The position numbers and the translations under genes were made by a program. The notes under the pieces are model-generated. The model made no database searches, was not told where the DNA came from, and saw nothing but the letters and a program-made list of their open reading frames with translations. A stretch of 64,000 nucleotides of DNA from Tetrahymena elliotti 4EA. Lineage: Eukaryota > Ciliophora > Oligohymenophorea > Hymenostomatida > Tetrahymenidae. Shown one piece after another: positions 27,301 to 39,963 of the stretch (its first letter is position 1; each line of letters starts with the position of its first letter). The stretch spans positions 266,789 through 330,788 of the forward strand of contig JH720330.1 in NCBI GenBank assembly GCA_000231825.2. Reading direction: 5' to 3'.

Positions 27301-30300
27301 AGTAGTTCTATCTTAGTAAAAAACTGGAGGGTTGTATAGTATATTTAAATCAGAAGTAGCAGTATTAGGAATAGGTGTAAATGAATATTCTGATTTAACT
27401 CTTGAATTAAATTATTCACCATTTTTTCCATACCATTCATATAAAGATGGACGTATTATTTTAAACTTTAATTTTCTAGCTTTAGGTGCTGAAACTTAAG
27501 GTTCAATAATAATTTCAGGTACTGAACATCTTACAGTTGATCCTAAGATTTTTCATTCAAAATTTTAAAAATTACATTAATCATAAAATAAATACCTGAA
27601 GGCGCTGAGAAATAAAACAAAACAACTGGATCATAGACTCTCCCTGCTACAGTTCTTCTATTTCTTTTTACACATACTTATTGGGTAAGAGGTCCATTTA
27701 CTCCACATAAGCAATTGATTTCTTATAAATCATATTAGGTACCATAAATTGGATTATCAAGCCAGTCAGATCCACTCAATTCCATAATAAGTATTCTATT
27801 AACATTTACATCTAAGCCTATAGCTTCATAAATAGAAGTAATGGTGAAATCAACTTCTGTAATTGAGTTATAAGATAATGATAATATATTTACAGAAAGC
27901 GAGTTGCCTATTTCAAATTAATTAACCCATTCATCATTTTAACACATAAATTCCCATCCCTAATGGGCACATCCTCCGGAATACCTTTAGTAAAGTAAAT
28001 TTTCATAAAACCTCATATGAACCCACCAATAATTTCTATCCAAAGGTATCTAAATTCCTTAAATTGTTACTTTAAATTTAAGAGTCTAACTCGTATACCA
28101 GCCTTTCATATTAATTATTAATCAAATTAATTTTTTTTTTGAAAAAAATTGTTACCATTTTATAAACATGGACTATACTGATCGAAGCATAAAGTCCATC
28201 TATGTATCCCTTTCCATCTAAAATCTACCCAGCTTTAACAATTATTTAAAGCATCATTAACAAACCATTAAACAGTAATCGTTTGACCCATTGCATAATC
28301 TTATAAACCAAACATAACTATTTCAATACATTGATTATATGTACAATCGCCATTATTCAGATGGAATCCAATCTATTTCAATAAATAAAAACATTTTTTT
28401 ACTTTTAATTTTAAATTAATTTAAATATTATTATAAAAAAAAGTAGAATTTCTTTACACTAGAACTAGCTTGGGCTTAAGCAAGAAGAACTGTATCAGAA
28501 CCTTAGTGATTAAAATCAAGAACTACAAAATTGTGATTTATATTCCAACAGAAGTAAAAATTATATGGATTAACCCATTTTCTTGAGTTCATGTGTCCAT
28601 TTTTACCATCTGAATATGCTTCTTCATTAGCATATATATTCATTATAAAAGGAGAATAATCAGGGATATTATAGACTAAATAAACATATTGCATAATATG
28701 GAATTTAAATAAGATTCTAACATATTCATTTTTTACAATAGTATCCCAATTAGTTATTTTAAATATAAAAGCTAATGGTGAAGAATTATTAGGATTAGAT
28801 AAAATTCTACAGATTGGTTCTTCTCCAAGCTTTCTCCTGTCAGACATTCTCAATCCCTCTACTACATAACATTCGGAAGGAATCCCATGATTAGGTATAT
28901 TTAATAAAGAGTCATAGTTTAATGTCAGAACTGAATCATAATATGGAGTAGTAAATGCATTAGAATGAACGTCAAAGAGCCTAACAGCCAGGGTTGCCCA
29001 AGTATCTTCATGAAATTTCCATATTTTAAAATCATAATCATTATTAAATTAGCTGATGTCTATTGTGTTCACTTCTGCTGCATACTCATTAGTTGTAGTA
29101 GATGTAGATGCGCATTATGGAAAAGAAGCTCCATACCTTTGTTCACACATTCTGTTTTAAAAAGTCTCAAATCTAATATGAAGTTTGTAACTACTTTCTA
29201 ACTTATCACCACATTAGTAATAGGTAATAATATTTTAATTATAGTGTTTGCACTTAAAATAACCAATATTAAGTCTATTAATTTAAAAAAATTTTGTTTT
29301 AATAAAAATATAGTAAATATTATGAATTAATTTTTTACTCATTCACTTTTCCATCACTAAAATCATAGTATAAATAAGCTTTTTTAACATACTCATTTTA
29401 GCTTGGATTAGCTGCCCAATCATATTTTTCATAAATAAAAATATCTTTAACATGAATTTAAGGATCCACTTCACACACCTCAACATAACTTGAATCAAAT
29501 TAACTTTTTTCTTTTAGTTAGAAATTAAATAAATAAAATATGATACTAAATATCTTTACTTTATAGTACTACTTCTACGAATACAGTACTTTAAGTACCA
29601 GGCTAGCAAGTATTGAAAAAATGAAGAATATTATTTTTCATAAAAGCAGGTTTTTCTGGATACATAAAAGTTAAACCTCCATTAAAATCACAAGCATTTT
29701 ATGTATTATCGCAGCTAGTACATCCATTTGGGGCAGAGCAAACACCATTCCAAGGACCCCACCAACTAAAAATATCATAATAAATTCAACTTTTTATAAA
29801 ATAAATAAGATAATTTTACGCATCAAAAATCAAGGATCCCATAAAATAATTTCCATAAGGTTAGTTAAATGTTGCTTAACCACCCCACGCTTCTACAGTT
29901 ATTTTGAAAACATTTGAAAGGCCATCAAAAATTAATCCAAAAATTTCATTGGAACCAACTTAGTAATTAAAATCAAAAATATGCACTCGATGAGCTATAC
30001 CAAATCCACTAATGTCTCCTTGTTCATATATACATCTTACATTATTTCTCTTTCCTCCAGATATACCCCTAGAGCATGGGTATTATGCACCACTATTTAA
30101 TCCCATAAAAAAGTTTCCATTATAGAGATTTCTATTATCATAATCTCTTGGTTTGAAATTAATGGTGATACCTAAAATATCTGGTCTTGAAAATCTGAAC
30201 CAAAACCAATAACCAGTAAGGTGATTTGCAATTTAAGTAGAGCTTTCAGCTAAATCTCCATCTTCAATTCCTCTATGAGGACATTTAATACCTCCATTTG

Positions 30301-33300
30301 TATTATACATTATAGGAAATGGATCTGTATAGCCATAATATTTTTAACCTCCATATTATTATATTTCATAAAGCCATTTGTATTGATATTAGTTTCCTTG
30401 ATAGCTGAAACCTTCTTAAGTAATATCATTTGTATCATGAGATGTAATAAAAATAAAGATTAGACCATTAGCAGCAATTTAAGTTTGGAAATATAGTCTT
30501 ATTTTTTTATTTATTTCATCATTTTGACATTTTACTCTATCATTGTTAACCCAGCATATCAATTTATTTTAAACATAATCTTTTATTTCTATTGGAGTTG
30601 GAATTATTACATCATTTCCATAATAAAAATCAAAAATGTGAAAATTCTATGTTCCTTTTAAGCTACTAAAAGCTGTAGGGGAGTAAATATCCATTTTTAT
30701 GGGAGCCCTTTAAGTCTTGAAGCAAGGCACAAATTCATCTAAATACCTTAAATTAAAAAAAGAAATTATGAATATTAATGAGAATATTAAAAAAGAATAA
30801 ATAAAATGTAACGGTTTTTCAACTAAAAAAAATTTAAGTATTTACCTGTGATATTCATAATCAAATTCTATATTTTATTCACTCTACCAATCAATATTCC
30901 AAGTTTAACTAGGTGAAGTAGCAAAACTTTCACCTGCTCTCATATTTCCACTATTAGTAAAGCAGGCATATTTTTCTGTTGAAGGATTTAAAACTGTAGC
31001 AGGATCAGTACTCCAAGGACTAGGTTACATTGATAGAAGTTTTGACCACTAATAAAACTTCACACTAAAAGAATTAAAGCTAGGATTTAATGTTTAAGTT
31101 GAAGGGACTAAAAATGCCTCCATATGAGATTCTATCAAAAGAGTTTGCCTATCATTTTTACTACCATTAACATAATTATCCTATAATTATTAAAATTTAA
31201 CAATCAAAATTTTAATTCAAGTTAAATAAAATTACTCTATGAGCAATGTTAACCCAAGCTTGAATTTAGCCTGATTAATTAACAAACCAACATTTTGTTA
31301 CTTAAATATCTGAATTAGGACTTTCTAGGCACATATCGCCTACTAATACCCATCCAATATTAGCAGGGAAGGTTATTACAACTATATCAGTATAATACCA
31401 AAAAGGAGAAATTACCTTTTTAATAAAAATAATATATAATATTAAAGTTAAAATACACAATTAATCAGATATTAAAATAAAATTTACTTATAAAATAAAA
31501 TCTATTCTTTCGTTTGCATAATGATAATCTTAGTTTTTGAATTTTAAATCAAAATAAACTGTTTCCACTCTATTTGGCTACAAATCAGGATATAAATCTT
31601 AATAAATTATTTTTTCACTCCAAAGCTCTCTAACATAGCAAGCATAACCTACTATTTATCTTCTATTATTGTTATCATCTCTATAAAAGCTTGTTAACCA
31701 TCTATTTCCAGTAGTTTGGATTTAAATTGGAGCTACTAAATTATTTGAAACATTAGGCCAAGCTATAAAAGTTCTAAGGTTTGGTAAGGTTGCACAATTA
31801 TGAGGAAGACTTCCAGTAATTACATAAGCACAATCTTTTTTATGCAGGTATTCATCATCTCTTATTTCAAAATTAAATCTTAAAATATATGCATCCTCAT
31901 TTACACCAATTAAATTCTAAGTATTTCTCACTCTAAACTTAAAGTCAGTAAGAGTATTACAAACTGTTGATGTAAAAGGACCAACATTAAAATCTCCATT
32001 GACTCCTGAAACAATTTAAGGGCCTTTTTAAATGTATAAATAAATATTTTTATTATTGAAATAAAATTTGTTCAATAATTTTACTCCAGAAATGTATATA
32101 AAAAGCATTTTCAACAAAATCATATAGTGTTCTCTCATATGCATTTTAGTAATTCCTTTAAACATAAACTTAAGTTGGTATTGAGTAATGATTAGCCGTG
32201 ACATCAGGATTTTAAATATTGAAAGCAACTTTCATCCTATCATTTGCCCCAATATCTTTTAAAATACCTGAAGATTTAAAGTTACTACATAGAAACTTAA
32301 GAGGGTTACCTTTAATTTAAAGTCCTCTAGACATTCTACATTCCATAGTTGGATTTGGATATGTTAATGACATATCAATAATATCATTCAAAATTATTTC
32401 TTAGTTTTTTAGATTCAAACCTCCATCATCAGCAAATAAATTTTCTTACATATCAATAGATGTTGTTGGAATTTCTATAACTAAAGTATCATCATTTCTT
32501 ATTATTTATCCAGGCTGAAATTCTATAATAAATAAATTCATTTCATTCTTCAAAGTTATATAGCTAGTAAATTTTAAAAAAGCAAATGGCTGCCCATAAA
32601 CTTAGTAATATAAGTGTTAGTGCAAGGTGTAATCATTATCACTTTGAGGCTCTTATACAGACATAGATACATCAATCTGAAAATTTTAAAAATAATAAAT
32701 GTGGATAAAACTTAAATTTTATTTTACTTTGTATGGTAAACCTGAATTTGGAAAAGTTAGACCTTCATCTTATCCATCTCCATTAATAGTAGTTAAAGTA
32801 AAAAGATAATCTACATTTGACAATAAATCACTGTTAGGAATCATTTAAAATAAATAATATATTTAATTATATCCTTAATTTTATAAAGAAATTGATTCTA
32901 TTTTGCAACCATAATTCTCTTAAGTAGTTACAACTTAAATGTTACAAACATATTAACTTGTTGGAAAATATTAAAATGAATTTCCTAAATTATCAGTAAA
33001 AGATAATTAGGAGTATTAATAAAACATAAGTCTGATTCTTCCTCTATTTGCAAACACATTATCACCAATTTTAAATTTAAATGTTAATGGAGTCTAATTA
33101 ATTTTATTTAAGCAATCAGATTAAAAAGTTGAGAAATATAAATTACTTTGTAAGAATTTCTAAGAGTTTTTGTTTCAATATGCAAAAGATCAACATCTTC
33201 TATTTGCTTTGTTTAAAAGTTATCAATAGTAAATCCACTTTTTGGAAGAGCAAGACTCTTATCAATTATTCTACCTTTATTATAAATATCATCATATTCA

Positions 33301-36300
33301 TGAGTAGCATAAGTTATAATATCTAAATCTCCTATATATCCTGCATTTCCATCATTTGGTAAATCAATTATACCAGAAATTTTTATATTTGTAAGAGGAT
33401 TTATATCACTAAATCCATAAATAACCCATGTATTTTAATCTTAAACTAAGCACCCAATATTACCAAAAGAGCCGACTTTTGATTTTAAACCAGAACCAAC
33501 AGTAATAGAACTTCTACAGTGTGTCTAAACTGAAGGTATTCTTGATGGAAATCTTATTTGAATAGCACCATAATATGGTATAAAATTTGTATTAGTGAAA
33601 TTAAAGTTGACTTCAACTCTAGTTCTACCCTTTACTAACTTTTATGGAGAATCTATTTAAGTCAGACCATAATTTTTTATTGTTCCAATTAGCTATAACC
33701 ATTATTGAGGTGTAATTTGATGAATAACATATCCCCTGAACAATCTACCTTACCACACATAAGACTAATAGGTAGTAGTAATTTAAGGCACACTTTAAGG
33801 TAATACTTAAACTATTTTATTATTATAAGATATAAATTATTGGGAAGGTGAAACAAAAATTATTTTTACTTAAGACATCATTTCCTGCATACATAGTATT
33901 GGCTACTAAGCTACTACTTATATGCATAACTACCCAATTAATTTGAGGAAAAGTTAAACACCAATCATAAAATGTTAGGCAAGATGCCATTTTCCAATCA
34001 GGCTTAAGAGTATCTGGGAAACTATTGGGTAATTCAACTATATAAAAGTCGCCTGGACCAAAAGGAGTAATATCATACCATACTTAATTTATCATAGATT
34101 TAGTATTGCTGTTTACTTATGATCCTGTTTCCCAAACTTAGTTTGATGGCAAAGAGCTAAATGGATGAGTTGCATCATGCAAAGAAGGATCATCTCTTAC
34201 ATCCATAAATACATTATAAGTATCATAATGTATATATTTTAAATCCCCTTATTTGAAAATAATAGATAGGAATAAACGTATGATCAGAAAAAAATTTTTT
34301 TTTAATTTAAAATTAATTATTTTCATAACAAATTTTTACCTGTTGAAGGATTTTATTCAAATATATTAACAGATATGTTTGCATCCATAACTTAAAGAGT
34401 TGCTTGGTTTGGTTAATTCAAGTTGGGCGGATTGAAAATTTTTGCAATCCACATTTAAATTTCAGTACCAGCAGGTAGAGAAGGAAAATTGATAATTTCA
34501 ACAACAGCAGGGTTCCCTCTTCTTTGACTCTTTATAAGACGGCATCTATTATCATTAATTTCTCCGATATCTCCTGATACTACACCTAACTTAATAAACC
34601 TACAACCTACATCATCACCACTTTATTGATAACCTCCTAAATCTAAGTCAAATAAAGGATTGCCCATGGGATCTAAAGTAGGAAACTCTATATGAATTCT
34701 ACCACCAGAACTATGTCTTTAAACAGGCAAAGCAGTTTTAAAATTAACATAAAACATGTTAGCTCTTTTTTAATTTCTAATAGCACTTTCTATATATATA
34801 AATTAGAGCTTTACTGCTTTAATAAATATCCATCTAGTTGCTTAGTTAACAAGTCCATTGTTATCTTGCAACTCAACATGGATAGGATAAAAACCTTCAG
34901 TTTTTGGATGAACTATCCCATCAATAGGAGAAATATATTCAGTAGAAATAGAAAGTCTATAAGCTGGAGAAGATTGTAAATTATTTGAAGTTAGATCTAT
35001 TGTTACATACATAGGATTAATAGAATACATACAATTAAACCTAACTTCATTAACTAAACAAATCAGAGAATCACTACCATAATTTCTTGGAGTATTAAAT
35101 CCATTATCAAATTTAACCTTTTTTTTGTAAAATTATTAATTTATAAAATATTGCTTTACCAAGAAAGTAGGTTGTTTTTAAAATAAATTTTACCTTGATA
35201 AATTTAAGAGTAGTTATTAAAGTAGGAGTAAAATCTATAATTACAGGTCCAATGTATCCTTTTTCTCTTTTTTCTGATCTCACAACTTCATCTAAAACTT
35301 TAAATTTAACTTATGAATCAACATTATTGGTAGAAATATTTGGAGTGGTAGAAGAAATAGAATAAGTACTATCTATTAACTTTTAATTTTTAGGTCCAAA
35401 AAATGTTTCAATATCTACGGATGGGTTTATTGTCGAAGATCCATCATTAAGAAGTCTGAAGTGAATTTCTATTTATGTATTTTGTTAAACTTATTCAAAA
35501 TGAGTAATTTCAATGATGTTTGAGTTAATAGCTTTGCATTAAATCGGTGTTTAATCATAAGGAATAATTCCATTTAAGATTTTACAATAATTAATATGGC
35601 GATTATTTTGTGTTTGAGTTTTAATATTTTTAAAAGTAAAACGTATTAATGAGTTTTTGGGCATAGAAGTTCTAGTAGTAAACTTTATATAATATTCATG
35701 CTCTTCATTTTTTCTGATCAAACCATTAACAGAATTCATAACATGGCTTGGATTGCAAATATCAAAAATTTTATTTTATATATCTGCTGAGCCTATTTTT
35801 ACATTAAAAGTATGCTTATTTACAACTATACCATTTTTCATAGCTCTAACTTTAAAAGTAAATTAGTCTGCATAATTTGGATTTTAAAGAACTCCCTTAA
35901 TATTTGTAATAATTTACTAATTCAGAGGAGAATTAGGATAAACTACAATCCAATGTACTGGCTTCTAAAATTTAATGCATTAATTACCATCACAATCAGC
36001 AGGTTTTATTACCCCTCTTCCTATATCATAATAACCAACTTAGTCTATTTCATAAATTAAATACTAAGGGTCATAAACAGCTGCACTCCATTGAAATCTT
36101 AGATTTGTTAATTAATTTACTATAGGAGTTATCAAAGTAGTAGCAATATTAGGATTAAATGAATAATTGGAATATGACTACTCTAATATTTCTATTTATA
36201 TTTATTTATAATATAACTCTACTTCGGGATTGATCATACCAGGTGTTTCTTCCATTAATGAAAATCTCAGAAACCCCTTAGAGCCTGAAGGCACATTACC

Positions 36301-39300
36301 AATTTTTATTTAGGGAATTTCTAATATAATCCAGCCTCCTTATTATACTTTAAGTGTCTCAAATCCATAAGCTTGTATGAAAGGATCTCTAAAATTATTT
36401 TAATATAAATCACATTTTGGGTACGGATTTGCAAAAGCGCTGTTGCCATATAAAGAGCAAGGAAAATCTTCAATAATATTATAGTTATTTTCATAAGGCT
36501 ATCCTATTTACCACACATTCATAGGATCTTTGATAAATGTTACTCTAAATAAATAATTTCTCTCTCCGTATGGAAGTGAAATTTATTAATTCATTTCAAA
36601 TCTATTGAAAATTATAATTTATATTAAAAAGAAAGAAATAAATAAATAAAATATATTTAAATCAAAAATAATTCTTATCATTTTTATAGAAATAAAAAGT
36701 TACCTCATATGAGTAAACTCATTTTTTTCTCTTATAAGAATGTTATATTTGAAATCTGAATCAGGTATCTCAAAAGCATCTGGAACCCATTCTTAGTAGT
36801 AAACTTCTAAAGGTTCAGAAGTAGCTAAATCATTATGATAGAAATGGTAGTGGAATAGATATCTTTTTACAAGGGGATCTAATAATATTCCATCATTAAA
36901 ACCAGGCTTCGATCCCTCAGTTGTCACAGTGATCGGAATTTCACTCTCCTGATAATCAAAATTTTCAGGAGTATATATAGTTATTTTTGTTCTATCTACA
37001 TATGTTTAGTCATCGAAATCACAGTTAGATGCTAAAATATTTCCATAAAAATAGCACTTAATAATTCCATAATTTGCTGTGGGCTTAGGAATTTTAGGAA
37101 ATATGTCTATGACAACCTTTCCTACTGATTTATAATTTGTTGCTGGGAGGTTATGCTTTAAGAAAAAAGTAGATTCTAAAGGACCTGCTTTTCCAGCTTA
37201 GAGTTTAGTTTAATCTCTTACAGCGCTTGCTGTAAATCTTTTGAGACTTCCATCTATTGATTAAAATATGTTATTAATTAAAATGTTGTCTCAAATAATA
37301 GTGAATAAAATAAGAAGACTTAGAAAATATCTTCATATTTATATTAAAAGAAGTAATCTGGGTAGATGGTTTTTTAGTTTAATTCAAGGATTTTTTTTTT
37401 AATTAAATTGATCGTTACCACAAAAATATTAGTAAGTCTACCTTATTTTAAAATTTGATTGTTTTTACCATAAACCTAAAAACATTGCTCAGAGAATTTC
37501 TGATTAATTATAATCATTAAAAAATCACAAAAATATTTGGACTCAAAATATATCTATTTTGTTGTTTTGAAAATTAAATTATTATTTTAACCAAATTTTA
37601 GATTTCTATTTTTTCTTTAAATTTCAATTGTATTAAATGGGTTTTCTTTAATATCTCAACATTCAAAATATTTAAATGTAAGAATTTCAAGCTGAATTTA
37701 AAATAAAGTAATAATTTTACATGTAGAATTAGTATTTGCTGTGACTGAAGAAGAATCTATAACATATTATTGTGAATTTAAAGTTTATACTATTATAGGA
37801 AATTACCCTTCTGTTTTTGGAGATTACACTAAAATATTCACAACAATTTATTGGGTAAAATCAATATCTTTAAAATTTTGAATATAGTAACTGTTATCAT
37901 CAATATTTAACTAGCAATTAGGTAGTATTCCAGAGTATCTTTCAAATCCTTTAATCACAGTACAATTCTTAGTCCACAATAGCCATTATTTACCAAACAT
38001 AATTTTAAGAGTTCCACCTTCTCCAATCTTATTAACAGGATTAATTTAGAAAGTAAGAGTACTATTTGAATATTTGAAGTGATTTTCTTAAATAAGGTTA
38101 GTTTTGATATTTCCAACTTGTAACTAAATATTTTATTTAGGATCAAATTATATACTTTCAAAAATTAAGCCATTAGATTGTTGCAATAATTCTACTTTAA
38201 ACTTCTTTAAGTCTATAATACTACTTGGGTTAATCATATTGACTATCCTAATTTATATTTCCCCTTTTAATTGCTTTGAAATATTTTAGCACTCTATCAT
38301 TCTTTGATCATATAGGATAATAGAGTTCAACTTTGTTAAGCTGCCTTCCATATCGCATAAAGCTGATTTAGTCTTAAATCCATTAGGAAAAGTTATTCTT
38401 ATGCTAAATAAATTACTTTCATATGTTCCAAGCAATTTAATATCAAAGATCCAAGAGCTTCCTTCATTTACTTAAAGAGAACTTTTTTATTAAGTATCAG
38501 CAAATGGCATAAGAGCTTAATATTTATAATAATAAATTTTTAATGTAATCTTAAATAAAAACAATCTAGATAAAGCCTTGAAATATAAAAATATAAAAAT
38601 TACATAAATAATTGATTTAAGTAGAATGATTAAAGTAATTGTTTTAACTGGTTGGTAAATATAAACTTTTTAATTTACTATTTTCATTAAAATGAAAATT
38701 TCAAACACAATCATCACATTATTTGAAGAAAAAAAAATTAAGATTTTATCTCATATTAATTAAAAATTTGTATTTAAAGACTTTTGTAATCTTTCAGATA
38801 TTGAAGTTGGGGATTGAATTAAAAAAAGCTTATTAATCAAGAATTATTTTTGAGATTGATGGATAAGAAATTTTATTTCTAAAATCTTGTAATTACTTTC
38901 TTTAACTAGTCTTATTAAAACTTTTTTTATTGATTTATATTTTTCAAAGTTTAGTAAGCAATTTTATCAAGTTACATCTTTAAAGAAGTATTCATAAGAT
39001 TTAAAGTTTTTATTATGTTTAGAACCCTTAATCAATTTTTTTGTTCAAAAAATAAGAAAAGAAGAAACTAATTTTTTTAAACTTAAATTTACCTGGTTTC
39101 TTGCCAAAGTAGACTTTACCAAATTGATCATTACATTCTGTAGGATAATCATTATATAGAATACAGACCTTAAAAAATGAGGTGCCTTATATATTATTTG
39201 GGTTTTCGATAGGACCTATTGCTAAACTTTGTTCTCCTTAAAAAATATTTTTCACCTTCATATATACTTCTCTCCGGCTACTAAACTCACAAGGTACGTT

Positions 39301-39579
39301 TTAGTGCTCTGTAGTGTCTATTTTGAAATAGCAAGTGATATATTGAGGAAAGTAGTTTAGTTCTATTTGTTATGGAAAAGAAACCATAATCTAGGCATTA
39401 CCATCTGCTATTATTCTATCATATTAGAATTTCAGTTAATAGAATGTAGTTTATCCAAACTCAGTATTGATATTCTTTATGAATATGGGCTATATACCTA
39501 AACTTACTTAAGCATAAACTTAAGAGAATCTCTCAATTATTAAGCATATAAAAAGTTAAAGCAATACAAAGAATTTCAT
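14181..39579 (-). CDS. Giant secreted repeat protein A (about 7,400 residues)
   Basis: I do not recognise a named family. The start at 39579 opens a classic signal peptide (MKFFVLLQLFICLII..., ending near VYAQ), so the product enters the secretory pathway. Translation stays open through exons across 25 kb, with about thirty AT-rich introns. Two are long: about 465 nt near 37255-37721 and about 570 nt near 38525-39093. The protein is made of diverged repeats of roughly 100-150 residues, rich in alternating beta-strand patterns. A typical unit has I-x-I-x-F-P (FSIRITFPNGF near 38400), a Cys, a second Cys 15-25 residues on, a strand such as EIQIRIVN, and NPSS. A second unit reads GTLKIMF...NCTVI...ILPNCQL. 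N-glycosylation sequons are frequent. The last intron is 14345-14431. The final exon encodes C-x-M-I-E-D...SQIVEQRYET...GYC and stops at 14181; a matching exon ends paralogue B. No membrane anchor was found near the C-terminus, so secreted or surface-coat material is more likely than a receptor. Confidence 0.8.
14345..14431 (-). other. Last intron of giant gene A
   Basis: An 87-nt GT...AG intron (minus strand) joins the exon ending FSTPFNY to the terminal exon. Splicing keeps the frame and yields a tail matching that of gene B. Reading through the intron instead would end at a TGA at 14379 with no counterpart in B, so the spliced form is preferred. Confidence 0.8.
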
Positions 39580-39873
39580 TGCTCTAATTATCAGATGAAG
39601 AGTTTTATTGCAATAGTGTATTTTGGATGTTTATGATAAAATTATGTTAGTGAATGCTAATATTTAGACTTTAATGAATTTTTTTATTTTTTAATGCTTT
39701 TATTTTATTAATATATTTTTTTAATTACATTCATTCACTCTATCACTCTATTGATTAGAATTAGTAGATTCTTAACTTATATTTAAACAAAAATCAGAAG
39801 TAAACTAAAAAAAACTAAAATTTTAAGATCAATCAATTTTAATTTCTTTCTTTTTAGACTTTTCTGTTATTAT

Positions 39874-39963
39874 CTGAATGATTTTTGATAATCAAATAAA
39901 TAATGTAATTAAAAGGATCTGAATGGTTTTTGATAATCTAATAAATATTATAATTAAAAGGTA
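39874..39963. repeat. Tandem duplication, two 45-bp units
   Basis: Units 39874-39918 and 39919-39963 begin CTGAATG(A/G)TTTTTGATAA and end TAATTAAAAGG(A/T), differing at a few positions. It lies about 300 bp upstream of the giant gene A start. No known element is implied. Confidence 0.8.

Noticed and set aside
28965..29201. Plus-strand frame opposite giant gene A
   Set aside because: The minus-strand exon here continues the giant protein and is more plausible in composition. The plus frame is a shadow, as are others within 18433-18651, 30275-30463, 33129-33326, 34692-34979 and 35812-36060.
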